Of a stretch of DNA of 64,000 bases, positions 25,130 to 34,043 are shown piece after piece. This DNA comes from an uncultured Muribaculaceae bacterium. GTDB lineage: Bacteria; Bacteroidota; Bacteroidia; Bacteroidales; Muribaculaceae. The notes under the pieces were generated by a model. The model did no database searches, had not been told where the DNA came from, and saw nothing but the letters and a program-made list of their open reading frames with translations. How positions within the stretch are numbered: the stretch's first letter is position 1; every line of letters starts with the position of its first letter. Made by a program: the position numbers and the translations under genes. The stretch lies in NCBI GenBank assembly GCA_910577315.1, contig CAJTME010000002.1, forward strand, positions 124,001-188,000, given 5' to 3'.

Positions 25130-25148
25130 AAATATTTATTTATGTGTG

Positions 25149-25739
25149 TTATTCGCCTACGGCAACTTTGGCGTGGCGGAGCACCTTGTCGTTGAGCATG
25201 TATCCGCGGGTGGTGGTGTCGAGAACTTTGCCCTTGAGGTCTTCGGATGGGGCGGGGATGGTGGCGATGGCCTCGTGGAAGTCGGGGTCGAACTGCGCGC
25301 CGGTCGATTCCATGGGCTTTACGCCGTTGTCGGCGAGGTATTTGATGAGTTTGTTGTAGATGAGCTCCATGCCTTCGCGCACAGCGTCGGCGCTGTCGGC
25401 GTTCTTGGTGGCCTCGAGGCCGCGTTCAAAATCATCGACGATGGGGAGCAGTCCTTTCAGCACTTTTTCGGCGGCGTTGCGCAGCAATTCTTCACGCTCT
25501 TTGAGCATGCGCTTGCGGTAGTTGTCGAAGTCGGCGCGGAGAAACAGGTAGTCTTTTTTCTCTTTTTCAAGCGCCTCGGTCAGCTGCTGCACCTGCTGCA
25601 TCAGGCCTTCTGCCTCGCTTTCGGTGATGTCGGCGGTCTCGGTGTCGGCGGTTGAGTCGTCCATTACGTCGCGGATTTCGTCGGCGTCGGCGGGCTGTTC
25701 GTGAAGCTTGGATGTATCTTTTTCGGATTTATCGGTCAT
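25149..25739 (-). CDS. grpE: Nucleotide exchange factor GrpE
   Basis: Exchange factor for DnaK. 196 aa from the ATG at 25739 (MTDKSEKDTSKL). Acidic disordered N-terminus (residues 1-60), long dimerisation helix (EGLMQQVQQLTEALEKEKKD), core signature FLRADFDNYRKRMLKERE, and a C-terminal beta domain with GAQFDPDFHEAI and GYMLNDKVLRHAKVAVG. Directly upstream of dnaJ, the usual heat-shock pairing. No CIRCE element or clear promoter was identified in the 95 bases before it. Confidence 0.95.
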   Translation of the reverse strand: MTDKSEKDTSKLHEQPADADEIRDVMDDSTADTETADITESEAEGLMQQVQQLTEALEKEKKDYLFLRADFDNYRKRMLKEREELLRNAAEKVLKGLLPIVDDFERGLEATKNADSADAVREGMELIYNKLIKYLADNGVKPMESTGAQFDPDFHEAIATIPAPSEDLKGKVLDTTTRGYMLNDKVLRHAKVAVGE

Positions 25740-25783
25740 GACTGTAATATTGTGTTTCAAATTAACTATGCAAAAACTTTGCC

Positions 25784-25801
25784 AAAAAGCCCCGTCGGGG
25801 C
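25784..25801 (-). terminator. Short intrinsic terminator after ispE
   Basis: On the minus strand GCCCC-GAC-GGGGC (25801-25789) followed by five Ts (25788-25784), 34 bases downstream of the ispE stop and upstream of grpE. Confidence 0.6.
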
Positions 25802-25834
25802 CATCCGGCTTTAAATTGATAACAAATTCCGGGG

Positions 25835-26680
25835 CTAAACGTTCAAATTCCCGACTTTTCCGATGTGTATATCGCAGTCGGTCAGGCCCTCTGCCGCAAT
25901 GTGTGCCATTTTGGCATCATCGAATATGCCAAACACCGCCGCGCCCGAACCGCTCATGGAGGCGTATGTGGCACCGGCGGCGTAAAGCCGGTCCTTGACG
26001 GTCTTGACTTCGGGCAGTTTGGGGAAGATGGAGTCCTCGAAGTCGTTGTGCATGCATCTGTGCCAATTCTCCACTGGCGCGGCGATTGCTTCGGCTACGG
26101 CAAGCGGGGCAGGGGAGGGGACAACTCCGGCATAAGCCTCTTTTGTCGATACGGCGGCTACCCGAGGCTTGGCGATGAGCACGGTGCGGTCGGCGAGGTC
26201 GATTTTCAGTCCGTGGGTCAGGTCGGTGCCGGTGCCGGTGCAGAGCGCGGGCCTGTTGTAGATGAAAAATGGGCAGTCGGCGCCAACCGCTGCCGCTACT
26301 TTTGCGAGCGCATCCTCGGGTAAACCGAGATTGAACACTTCATTAAGCCCCAGCAGGGTGAATGCCGCGTCGGCTGAGCCGCCGCCGAGGCCAGCTCCGT
26401 CGGGAATGACCTTCTCCAGGTATATCTCGGCGGGCGGGAGGCCTCCGATGGTGTCGGCAAGCGCGCGGTAGGCTTTCATCACCAGGTTTTTTTCGGGCGG
26501 GCAGTCGACCGGCCGGCCGTAGGTGGTGAGGGTCGTGTCGGGTCCCGCCGCAGGTACTATTTCAAGTATGTCGCGCCAGTCTGTGGCCACCATCACAGTC
26601 TCGATGTCGTGGTAGCCGTCGGGACGCTTGGCCACAATGTTGAGGCCAAGGTTGATTTTTGCGTTAGGGTACAGAATCAT
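25835..26680 (-). CDS. ispE: 4-(cytidine 5'-diphospho)-2-C-methyl-D-erythritol kinase
   Basis: GHMP-kinase step of the non-mevalonate isoprenoid pathway. 281 aa. N-terminal YPNAKINLGLNIVAKRPDGYH (substrate motif with the catalytic Lys), ATP loop PDGAGLGGGSADAAF, and C-terminal ASMSGSGAAVFGIF. All three GHMP motifs are intact. Monocistronic, ending in a short terminator before grpE. Confidence 0.95.
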   Translation of the reverse strand: MILYPNAKINLGLNIVAKRPDGYHDIETVMVATDWRDILEIVPAAGPDTTLTTYGRPVDCPPEKNLVMKAYRALADTIGGLPPAEIYLEKVIPDGAGLGGGSADAAFTLLGLNEVFNLGLPEDALAKVAAAVGADCPFFIYNRPALCTGTGTDLTHGLKIDLADRTVLIAKPRVAAVSTKEAYAGVVPSPAPLAVAEAIAAPVENWHRCMHNDFEDSIFPKLPEVKTVKDRLYAAGATYASMSGSGAAVFGIFDDAKMAHIAAEGLTDCDIHIGKVGNLNV

Positions 26681-26685
26681 TCTGC

Positions 26686-26693
26686 AAAATTAC
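26686..26693 (-). promoter_or_regulatory. Probable -7 box for ispE
   Basis: Minus-strand TAATTTTG matches TAnnTTTG and lies 6 bases before the ispE start codon, implying a very short or absent leader. No -33 element at the right distance. Confidence 0.35.
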
Positions 26694-26820
26694 AAAAAAA
26701 TGCCGGCAAATGAGTGTTTGGAAAAATGTTGTGCGGCAGATGTTGACGGAGCGTTCAGACCTCTTATAAAATTTGTTAAACTTTTTCTGTCAAAATGTCG
26801 GGCGATTCAAAATAAATGAC

Positions 26821-26828
26821 TATCTTTG
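26821..26828 (+). promoter_or_regulatory. Probable -7 box for the nuo-atp operon
   Basis: TATCTTTG, a perfect TAnnTTTG, 116 bases before the nuoA start in the divergent ispE-nuoA gap (26681-26944). No clean -33 TTG lies at 19-22 bases. The resulting leader of about 110 bases has no structure I recognise. This is the only promoter-like site seen ahead of the 17-kb run. Confidence 0.5.
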
Positions 26829-26944
26829 CACACAGAAACTTTGGATTTAGGCCGTAAATCAGGGCGCCGGACTCCGCATGCAGATGGCATTATACAGACT
26901 GTCAAACAGATAGCGGAGCGCGGCACACATTATGGCTTATTGGC

Positions 26945-27349
26945 ATGAAAACTATATTAACTACAAATATGATATCATTAGCCATCTTTGGAATCGAAAA
27001 CAGCGGAGTGCTGGCCATCACGGCCCTGCTCACCGGCGTTGCTCTCGTGGCTCTCGCCATGTGGATTGCCGGACTGATTTCGCCCCGCTCGTTCAATCCC
27101 CAGAAGGGTGAAGCGTATGAATGTGGTATTCCTACCCGCGGCGAGAGCATGTCGCAGTTCCATGTGGGTTATTACCTGTTCGCAATTCTGTTCCTCATGT
27201 TTGACGTCGAGACCGTGTTCCTCTTTCCGTGGGCCGTGCGCATGCAGGCCATGGGCACTCAGGGAATCATCAGCATCGCCGTCTTTTTTGGTGTTTTGGT
27301 GCTGGGCCTCGTATATGCCTGGCGGAAAGGAGCTCTGGAATGGAAGTAA
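26945..27349 (+). CDS. nuoA: Complex I subunit A (NuoA)
   Basis: Small membrane subunit, 134 aa, three transmembrane helices. Family signatures KGEAYECGIPTRGES, the loop that contacts the quinone site, and FDVETVFLFPWAV in the second helix are intact. First gene of the complex I / ATP synthase run. Its 3' end overlaps nuoB by 10 bases. An internal ATG at 26969 is an alternative start. Confidence 0.96.
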   Translation: MKTILTTNMISLAIFGIENSGVLAITALLTGVALVALAMWIAGLISPRSFNPQKGEAYECGIPTRGESMSQFHVGYYLFAILFLMFDVETVFLFPWAVRMQAMGTQGIISIAVFFGVLVLGLVYAWRKGALEWK

Positions 27350-27948
27350 CAACAAAAAGCATGCCCTACGAGGCATTCAAGGATAACGAGTATATCGAAA
27401 AACTCGTGAAAGAGCTGCAGGAAAGCGGCACTAACGTTATCGTCGGCTCTTTCGACAAACTCATCAACTGGGGGCGCTCCAACTCGCTCTGGCCGCTCAC
27501 TTTCGCCACCAGTTGCTGCGGCATTGAATTTGTGTCGCTCGGAGCGGCGCGTTTCGACATGGCGCGCTTTGGCTGGGAAGTAGCCCGTGCCTCGCCCCGT
27601 CAGGCCGACTTCATGATGGTGGCCGGTACCATCGTAAACCGCATGGTTCCCGTTTTCCGTCGCCTCTACGACCAGCTTGCCGAACCTAAATATGTAATCG
27701 CGTGCGGTTCGTGCGCCATCTCCGGCGGTCCGTTCCGCAAGAGCTATCACGTGGCCAAGGGCATCGAGGACATCGTGCCCGTCGACGTGTTCGTGCCCGG
27801 CTGTCCCCCTCGTCCCGAGGCTATGATTTATGGCATCATGCAGCTTTCCCGCAAGGTGAAGGTCGAGAGATTCTTCGGTGGCGTCAACCGTCAGGAAAAA
27901 CGCCGCGAGTTTCTTGAAGAACATCCCGTAGTGCCCGACTCGAAATAA
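27340..27948 (+). CDS. nuoB: Complex I subunit B (NuoB), N2 cluster protein
   Basis: Peripheral-arm subunit holding the terminal [4Fe-4S] cluster N2. 202 aa. Cluster ligands lie in TSCCGIEF (two adjacent Cys), ACGSCAISGGPF and PGCPPRPEA. The start at 27340 (MEVTTKSMPYE) was chosen because it falls at the end of nuoA with overlap and gives the family N-terminus; the frame is open back to 27229 but that part is out-of-frame nuoA sequence. Confidence 0.96.
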   Translation: MEVTTKSMPYEAFKDNEYIEKLVKELQESGTNVIVGSFDKLINWGRSNSLWPLTFATSCCGIEFVSLGAARFDMARFGWEVARASPRQADFMMVAGTIVNRMVPVFRRLYDQLAEPKYVIACGSCAISGGPFRKSYHVAKGIEDIVPVDVFVPGCPPRPEAMIYGIMQLSRKVKVERFFGGVNRQEKRREFLEEHPVVPDSK

Positions 27949-27999
27949 ACTCTCCGTCCACCTATAATATAAATATAAGCCTCAAACCAATCATAAGCT

Positions 28000-29634
28000 A
28001 TGGCTAATATACAGGAAAAGACCGCCAAACTCTTCCCCGACGCCACTTTCACCACCGACGGCAACGGCACTTTGCAGATTTCCGTCGCAGATGAACGCTG
28101 GCACGACCTGGCAAAATTCCTCCGCGACGATTCCGAAATCTCGATGGACTATCTCGTCACCATCGCCGGCATGGACTGGGTGGAATCGCTCGGTTGCGTC
28201 TATTATCTGATGTCGACCAAGCACAACGTCATGTGCTCGGTGCGCGTGGCCGCCGGTCCCGACCGCGACCATCCCTATATCCACTCTGTCGCCGACCTGT
28301 GGCGCATTGCCGAAATATACGAACGTGAAGTTTATGATTTCTTCGGCATTATCTTCATCAACAATCCCGATATGCGCCGTCTTTTCCTGAATATCGACTG
28401 GGTGGGCTATCCCCTGCGCAAGGATTATGATGAGAATCCCGAACTCAATCCCGTTTCGATTGAGAACGAACGCCAGACCGACCTCACATCCATGTATGTT
28501 GAGAAGGACGGCAAGGTCGTGAAAACCGAGCATGAAGTTTTCCATAAGGACGACTTCGTGGTGAACATCGGTCCGCAGCACCCCGCAACTCACGGTGTGC
28601 TCCGTTTCCGCACCGCCGTCGATGGCGAGACCATCAAGAAAATTGATGTCTACATGGGTTACATCCACCGCGGTGTGGAAAAACTCTGCGAGACACTCCA
28701 ATATCCCCAGACCCTCCACTTCATGGACCGTCTGGACTATTTCTCGGGTCAGATTTATCACCATGGCCTCTGCCTGCTTTACGAGAAGGCCGCCAATATC
28801 GAAATTTCGCGCCGTGCCCAGGTTATCCGTGTGATGATGGACGAGCTTTCGCGTATCGCATCGCACTGCCTGTTCATCGGCACTTATTGCATGGACCTCG
28901 GTGCCACCACCATGCTGTTCTACACTCTCCGCGTGCGCGAACAGATTCTTGATATTTTCGAGAAGACATGCGGCGCCCGCATGACTTTCAACTATGCTTG
29001 CATCGGTGGTGTCATGCAGGACATCGCTCCCGATTTCGCCGACGATGTCAAGGCTCTGCTTGAAGTCCTGCCGAAAAACATCAAGGAGTACAACAAGATT
29101 TTCACCGGCAACGTCATCGCCAAGAACCGTATGGAAGGCGTTGGCTATCTCAGCCGTGAGGATGCCATATCTTATGCAATCACTGGCCCTTCGGGGCGTG
29201 GCTCGGGCTGGGCGTGCGACATGCGCAAGCTCCGTCCCTATTCGATTTACTCCGAACTCGATTTCGAGGAGGTCGTGCGCGAAGAGGGCGATTCTATGGC
29301 CCGTTTCAAGGTGCGCATGGACGAAATGGAACAGAGCGCCAAGATTCTCGCACAGCTTGTCGACAACATCCCCGACGGCGAGTACCTTGTCAAGGTGCCC
29401 AAAGTTCTCAAGATTGAGAAGGGCGAGTGGTTCCAGCTTGTCGAGGGTTGCCGCGGCGCCTGCGGTTTCTACCTCGTCAGCGACGGCACAACCAAACCCT
29501 ACCGTCTCAAAATCGCGCCCCCGTGTCTGCCCCTCGCATCCGTTGTGGATCACATCACCCGTGGCAGCAAAATCGCCGACCTCATCACAATCGGCGGCTC
29601 GCTCGACTACATCGTGCCCGATATGGACCGTTAA
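28000..29634 (+). CDS. nuoCD: Fused complex I subunits C and D (NuoCD)
   Basis: 544 aa. The C domain (about residues 1-150) has EIYEREVYDFFGIIF and PDMRRLFLNIDWVGYPLRKD; the D domain (about 175-544) has the quinone-site stretch GPQHPATHGVLRF, GYIHRGVEKL, RLDYFSGQIYHHG and the C-terminal DPVMGEVDR-like SLDYIVPDMDR. The fusion is found in several bacterial groups, including Bacteroidales and enterics. 51 bases separate it from nuoB. A long open frame on the opposite strand (27991-29649) is a codon-bias shadow. Confidence 0.96.
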   Translation: MANIQEKTAKLFPDATFTTDGNGTLQISVADERWHDLAKFLRDDSEISMDYLVTIAGMDWVESLGCVYYLMSTKHNVMCSVRVAAGPDRDHPYIHSVADLWRIAEIYEREVYDFFGIIFINNPDMRRLFLNIDWVGYPLRKDYDENPELNPVSIENERQTDLTSMYVEKDGKVVKTEHEVFHKDDFVVNIGPQHPATHGVLRFRTAVDGETIKKIDVYMGYIHRGVEKLCETLQYPQTLHFMDRLDYFSGQIYHHGLCLLYEKAANIEISRRAQVIRVMMDELSRIASHCLFIGTYCMDLGATTMLFYTLRVREQILDIFEKTCGARMTFNYACIGGVMQDIAPDFADDVKALLEVLPKNIKEYNKIFTGNVIAKNRMEGVGYLSREDAISYAITGPSGRGSGWACDMRKLRPYSIYSELDFEEVVREEGDSMARFKVRMDEMEQSAKILAQLVDNIPDGEYLVKVPKVLKIEKGEWFQLVEGCRGACGFYLVSDGTTKPYRLKIAPPCLPLASVVDHITRGSKIADLITIGGSLDYIVPDMDR

Positions 29635-29655
29635 ACCATTCAACCGCATTTAATC

Positions 29656-30756
29656 ATGTATAATTTAGCAGATTCCAAAATCTTCGATTTCTCGAGAGTG
29701 ACCGGCCCGATTCATGATTGGCTGATGAGCTTCCTTCCGGGTTGGCTCACCACCACGGTCGAATGTGTTGCCATCGGCGTAGGCCTTCTTCTGGTCTATG
29801 CCCTGCTCGCTCTCTTCTATATCTATTTCGAGCGCAAGGTTTGCGCTGCGTTCCAGTGCCGCCTCGGCCCGAACCGCGTAGGCCCCTGGGGCCTGTTGCA
29901 GAGCTTCGCCGATATGTTCAAGATTCTCATCAAGGAGCTCATCCAGCTCAACCATATCGACAAGTTCCTGTTTGCACTGGCTCCTTACCTGGTGATTATC
30001 GCTTCGATGCTCTGTTTCGCCGTGCTCCCCTGGGGTGACGGTCTCCAGATTATCGACTTCAACATCGGCATCTTCTTCCTGATTGCCTGCTCGTCGATTG
30101 GCGTGCTCGGCATCCTGCTGGCCGGCTGGTCGTCCAACAACAAGTTCACCCTTATCGGCGCTCTCCGTTCAGGCGCGCAGATGGTCAGCTATGAGCTCTC
30201 CATCGGTCTTTGCGTAGTTACAATGGTTTGCCTCGCCGGTAGCATGAGCGTAACCGACATTGTGCTTGCCCAGGCCGACTGCTGGTTCATCGTAAAGGGT
30301 CACATCGCTGCGCTTATCGCATTCGTAATTTACATGATTGCCGGTACGGCAGAAACAAACCGCGGCCCGTTTGACCTTCCCGAGGCCGAAAGTGAGCTTA
30401 CCGCCGGTTATCACACTGAGTATTCAGGTATTCACTTCGGCTTCTTCTACCTCGCCGAATACCTCAATCTCTTTATCGTGGCAGGCGTGGCAACCCTCCT
30501 CTTCTTCGGCGGCTGGATGCCCCTCCACATTGCCGGTTGGGACGGTTTCAACACCGTGATGGACTATATTCCCACTCCCATCTGGTTTATCGGCAAGGCC
30601 ATCGCGCTTTCGTTCATCATCATTTGGTTCAAGTGGACTTTCCCCCGTCTGCGAATCGACCAGCTCCTTTCGCTCGAGTGGAAGTATCTCCTTCCCATCA
30701 ATCTCTTCAACCTCGCCCTGATGGTGTGCATCATCACCTTCGGCTGGCATTTCTAA
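29656..30756 (+). CDS. nuoH: Complex I subunit H (NuoH)
   Basis: Membrane subunit at the quinone channel, 366 aa, eight transmembrane helices. ERKVCAAFQCRLGPNRVGP and the GLLQSFADMFKILIKE segment form the N-terminal signature; the conserved acidic loop reads ETNRGPFDLPEAESELTAGY. It is the last nuo gene before the ATP synthase block; 39 bases with no hairpin separate it from atpD. Confidence 0.96.
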   Translation: MYNLADSKIFDFSRVTGPIHDWLMSFLPGWLTTTVECVAIGVGLLLVYALLALFYIYFERKVCAAFQCRLGPNRVGPWGLLQSFADMFKILIKELIQLNHIDKFLFALAPYLVIIASMLCFAVLPWGDGLQIIDFNIGIFFLIACSSIGVLGILLAGWSSNNKFTLIGALRSGAQMVSYELSIGLCVVTMVCLAGSMSVTDIVLAQADCWFIVKGHIAALIAFVIYMIAGTAETNRGPFDLPEAESELTAGYHTEYSGIHFGFFYLAEYLNLFIVAGVATLLFFGGWMPLHIAGWDGFNTVMDYIPTPIWFIGKAIALSFIIIWFKWTFPRLRIDQLLSLEWKYLLPINLFNLALMVCIITFGWHF

Positions 30757-30795
30757 TCAAGATCAAATAACAATCTCCATACCCCTCAAAACACA

Positions 30796-32298
30796 ATGAG
30801 CGAGAATACCGGCAAAATAGCCCAAGTTATCGGCCCTGTGGTCGATGTGGCCTTTGAAGGCGAAGGCGTGATACTGCCTCCCATCTACACGGCTCTCAAA
30901 ATCGACCGTGAGGACGGCACTGAGCTTATCCTCGAGGTCGAACAGCATATCGGCGAAGACACCGTGCGCTGTGTCGCAATGGAATCTACCGACGGCCTCC
31001 GTCGCGGACTTCCCGTGGTCAACATGGGCCATCCCATCGCCATTCCGACCGGCGACCAGGTCAAGGGACGCCTGATGAACGTCATCGGCAACGCCATTGA
31101 CAACCTTCCTGCCCTCGACCGCAAGGATCTCAAGCCCATTCACCAGCCCGCCCCGAAGTTCGAGGACCTTACGATCGGCACCGAAATCCTTTCGACCGGC
31201 ATCAAGGTGATTGACCTTCTCGAGCCTTACAGCAAAGGCGGTAAGATCGGCCTTTTCGGCGGCGCCGGCGTTGGTAAGACTGTGCTCATCATGGAGCTTA
31301 TCAACAACATCGCCAAGGGACATGACGGCTTCTCGGTGTTCACCGGTGTCGGCGAACGCACCCGTGAGGGTAATGACCTCCTCCGCGAGATGATTGAGAG
31401 CGGCGTTATGCGCTATGGCGACAAGTTCAAGGAGGGTATGGAAAAAGGCGAATGGAACCTCGGGGACGTTGACCTGGCTCATCTTAAAGATTCTCAGGCA
31501 GCCCTGGTGTTCGGTCAGATGAACGAGCCACCGGGTGCACGTCTCCGTGTAGCTCTCACAGGCCTCACTGTTGCGGAACAGTTCCGCGATCAGGGTGCCG
31601 GCGGTAAGGACGTGCTGCTCTTCATCGACAACATCTTCCGTTTCACCCAGGCAGGTTCTGAGGTTTCGGCCCTTCTTGGCCGTATGCCGTCGGCTGTGGG
31701 TTATCAGCCCACCCTCGCTTCTGAAATGGGTGCCCTTCAGGAACGTATCACTTCGACAAAGAACGGCTCTATCACCTCCGTGCAGGCCATCTACGTTCCT
31801 GCCGATGACTTGACCGACCCCGCGCCTGCAACAACCTTCAGCTTCCTTGACGCAACCACGGTGCTCTCCCGTAAGATTTCCGAGCTCGGTATCTATCCGG
31901 CCGTGGATCCGCTGGAATCAACCTCGCGTATCCTCGACCCCAACATCGTCGGCGAGGATCACTACAATACAGCGCAGGCCGTCAAGCAGCTCCTCCAGAA
32001 ATACAACGAACTTCAGGATATAATCGCAATTCTCGGTGTGGACGAACTCTCGGACGACGACAAGCTTGTGGTGGCCCGCGCTCGCCGCGCCCAGCGCTTC
32101 CTTTCGCAGCCGTTCCACGTTGCCGAGCAGTTCACCGGCCTTCCCGGCGTGATGGTGCCCCTGAGCGAGACTATCCGCGGCTTCAAGATGATTCTTGATG
32201 GCCAAATGGACGAGTATCCCGAACAGGCATTCCTCAATGTCGGCACAATCGACGAAGCCATCGAAAAGGGCAAACGTCTGCTTGCCGAGGTAAAGTAA
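30796..32298 (+). CDS. atpD: ATP synthase F1 subunit beta
   Basis: Catalytic F1 subunit, 500 aa. P-loop GGAGVGKTVLIMELI, catalytic GERTREGNDL, ALTGLTVAEQFRD, Walker B LLFIDNIFRFTQAGSEVSALLGR (read in two halves) and the DELSEED lever in the form DELSDDDKLVV. First gene of the eight-gene atp block that is inserted between nuoH and nuoI. Bacteroidales atp operons normally begin with atpD, so the block keeps its ancestral order. Confidence 0.97.
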   Translation: MSENTGKIAQVIGPVVDVAFEGEGVILPPIYTALKIDREDGTELILEVEQHIGEDTVRCVAMESTDGLRRGLPVVNMGHPIAIPTGDQVKGRLMNVIGNAIDNLPALDRKDLKPIHQPAPKFEDLTIGTEILSTGIKVIDLLEPYSKGGKIGLFGGAGVGKTVLIMELINNIAKGHDGFSVFTGVGERTREGNDLLREMIESGVMRYGDKFKEGMEKGEWNLGDVDLAHLKDSQAALVFGQMNEPPGARLRVALTGLTVAEQFRDQGAGGKDVLLFIDNIFRFTQAGSEVSALLGRMPSAVGYQPTLASEMGALQERITSTKNGSITSVQAIYVPADDLTDPAPATTFSFLDATTVLSRKISELGIYPAVDPLESTSRILDPNIVGEDHYNTAQAVKQLLQKYNELQDIIAILGVDELSDDDKLVVARARRAQRFLSQPFHVAEQFTGLPGVMVPLSETIRGFKMILDGQMDEYPEQAFLNVGTIDEAIEKGKRLLAEVK

Positions 32299-32337
32299 TC
32301 ACAATATCCGAAACACATTCCCAGCCATTAACCCGAC

Positions 32338-32574
32338 ATGACACTTAAAATCATATCCGCAGAAGAAATCGTCTTTGAAGGCGAAGTCACCGCAGTGACA
32401 CTTCCCGGCACCAAAGGCTCGTTCACCGTGCTGCGCAACCACGCGTCGCTCGTATCGACCCTTTTGCCCGGCACCGTAACCTTCACCGACGCTCAAGGCA
32501 AGACCGAGACCCGCGAAATCGCCGGTGGCCTTGCCGATGTGGACAATAACGTAGTGTCAGTCTGCCTATATTGA
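32338..32574 (+). CDS. atpC: ATP synthase F1 subunit epsilon
   Basis: 78 aa, only the N-terminal beta-sandwich domain (LKIISAEEIVFEGEVTAVTLPG, GSFTVLRNHASLVSTLLPG). The C-terminal two-helix domain, which inhibits ATP hydrolysis in many bacteria, is absent, as is usual in Bacteroidetes. Lies 39 bases after atpD and 5 bases before atpB. Confidence 0.93.
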   Translation: MTLKIISAEEIVFEGEVTAVTLPGTKGSFTVLRNHASLVSTLLPGTVTFTDAQGKTETREIAGGLADVDNNVVSVCLY

Positions 32575-32579
32575 TTGCC

Positions 32580-33713
32580 ATGACCCGACTTATAAGCATA
32601 TTGGTTCTCAGCCTTCTTTCCGTTGTCCTGCCGGGCAGCGCATTTGCCTCGGCCCACGGCGATGAAGGCGAAAAGGGCAAAATTGACCCCAAGGAAATCA
32701 TCTTTGAGCACCTCGGAGACGGATATGGTTGGGAAGTTCCGTTCAACCATCACAAGCGTATTCCCCTGCCTATAATTGTATTCGGTTCTGACGGCCTCCA
32801 TATTTTTTCGTCGGCCCGTGTAACTGACGGACAGGAATACAAGGATGGAAATGCGATTTTCAAGATTGCAGGCAAGGACAGCGACCACAAGGGAAAACTC
32901 GTCGAAATCGTGAACGGGAAGGAAGAACGTCCGTTCGACATCTCAATCACGAAAAATGTCTGTGCTCTTTTCATTGCCGTCGTGTTCGTCGCATGCCTGC
33001 TGATATGGCTTGCGCGCCATCACAAGGCAAACGGCTTCAAAACTCCCCGAAAGGGGCTCGGCGCCGTAGAGGCATTGGTGACATTTATCTATGATGGCGT
33101 TATCAAGTCAACCCTCGGCGATAAAGCTCCCAAATTCGCACCCTATCTGCTTACGGTGTTCTTCTTCATCCTCGGCATGAACTTGCTCGGCCTGATAGTG
33201 GTTTTCCCCGGCGGTGCGAACCTCACCGGCAACATTGCCGTTACGCTCGTGTTGGCAGTGCTCACGTTCCTCGTGACAAACATCTGGGGCACTAAGCATT
33301 ATTGGAAAGAAATTTTTTGGCCCGACGTTCCCCTTTGGCTCAAATTTCCCCTTCCCATCATGCCGGTCATCGAGATTTTCGGCATGTTCACCAAGCCGGC
33401 AGCACTGACTGTGCGTCTGTTCGCCAACATGATGGGCGGTCACATGATTGTTCTGGTGCTGACGCTCCTCATCTTCATCTTTGCGGCCGTGAATCCCGTG
33501 GCCGGTGGTGCCACCACGGTCGTGTCGGTGGGCTTCTCAATCTTCATGCTGCTCATCGACGTGCTGGTAAGCTTCATCCAGGCCTACGTGTTCACCATGC
33601 TGTCGACAATCTTCATTTCCCTTGCCCAGGTGCATGAAGAGCATAAGAAAGAGGAAAAAGAAGAGAAGGCCGAAAAAGCTGAAAAAGCAGTTGCAGCGGC
33701 AGCCGCACATTAA
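32580..33713 (+). CDS. atpB: ATP synthase Fo subunit a, with N-terminal extracytoplasmic extension
   Basis: Proton-channel subunit, 377 aa. ATG at 32580 chosen; it gives a signal-like N-terminus (LISILVLSLLSVVLPGSAFA) followed by about 95 residues of soluble, charged sequence (HGDEGEKGKIDPKEIIFEHL) before the first membrane helix near residue 125. The conserved helix contains the essential Arg in AALTVRLFANMMGGH, and the later helix FIQAYVFTMLSTIFISLA carries the polar channel residues. The C-terminus is Glu/Lys/Ala-rich. The long N-terminus is common in Bacteroidetes but not in enterics. No atpI-like gene lies before it. Confidence 0.95.
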   Translation: MTRLISILVLSLLSVVLPGSAFASAHGDEGEKGKIDPKEIIFEHLGDGYGWEVPFNHHKRIPLPIIVFGSDGLHIFSSARVTDGQEYKDGNAIFKIAGKDSDHKGKLVEIVNGKEERPFDISITKNVCALFIAVVFVACLLIWLARHHKANGFKTPRKGLGAVEALVTFIYDGVIKSTLGDKAPKFAPYLLTVFFFILGMNLLGLIVVFPGGANLTGNIAVTLVLAVLTFLVTNIWGTKHYWKEIFWPDVPLWLKFPLPIMPVIEIFGMFTKPAALTVRLFANMMGGHMIVLVLTLLIFIFAAVNPVAGGATTVVSVGFSIFMLLIDVLVSFIQAYVFTMLSTIFISLAQVHEEHKKEEKEEKAEKAEKAVAAAAAH

Positions 33714-33762
33714 ATAAAGTAAATCAACAAACAAAAAATAACCCACTAAAACTCTAAAGATT

Positions 33763-34017
33763 ATGTTAGGTCTCTTAGCCCAAGTAGCTGAACAAGCTAT
33801 CAACCTCTCCGGAATCGGCGCCAGCATCGGCGCAGCAATCGCCGCTATCGGCGCAGGTATCGGTATCGGTAAAATCGGTGGCGCCGCCATGGAAGCCATT
33901 GCCCGTCAGCCCGAGGCAGCCGGCGACATCCGAAGCAACATGATCGTGATTGCCGCCCTTATCGAAGGTGTGGCCCTCTTCGCCGTAATCGTTTGTATTC
34001 TCGCTCTGTTCGTATAA
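33763..34017 (+). CDS. atpE: ATP synthase Fo subunit c
   Basis: 84-aa hairpin of two membrane helices forming the rotor ring. Helix 1 is Gly-rich (GAAIAAIGAGIGIGKIGGAAM), the polar loop is ARQPEAA, and helix 2 has the ion-carrying Glu in ALIEGVALFAVIV. The residue after Glu is Gly, not the Ser/Thr seen in sodium-type rings, and the helix 1 Gln of the sodium motif is missing, so proton coupling is inferred. Confidence 0.95.
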   Translation: MLGLLAQVAEQAINLSGIGASIGAAIAAIGAGIGIGKIGGAAMEAIARQPEAAGDIRSNMIVIAALIEGVALFAVIVCILALFV

Positions 34018-34043
34018 TCGCATCTTTCCCCAAGCCATAACTC

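Noticed and set aside
27991..29649. 552-aa open frame on the minus strand
   Set aside because: It mirrors nuoCD almost end to end; strong codon bias in the real gene keeps the antisense frame open. No family sequence or start signal.
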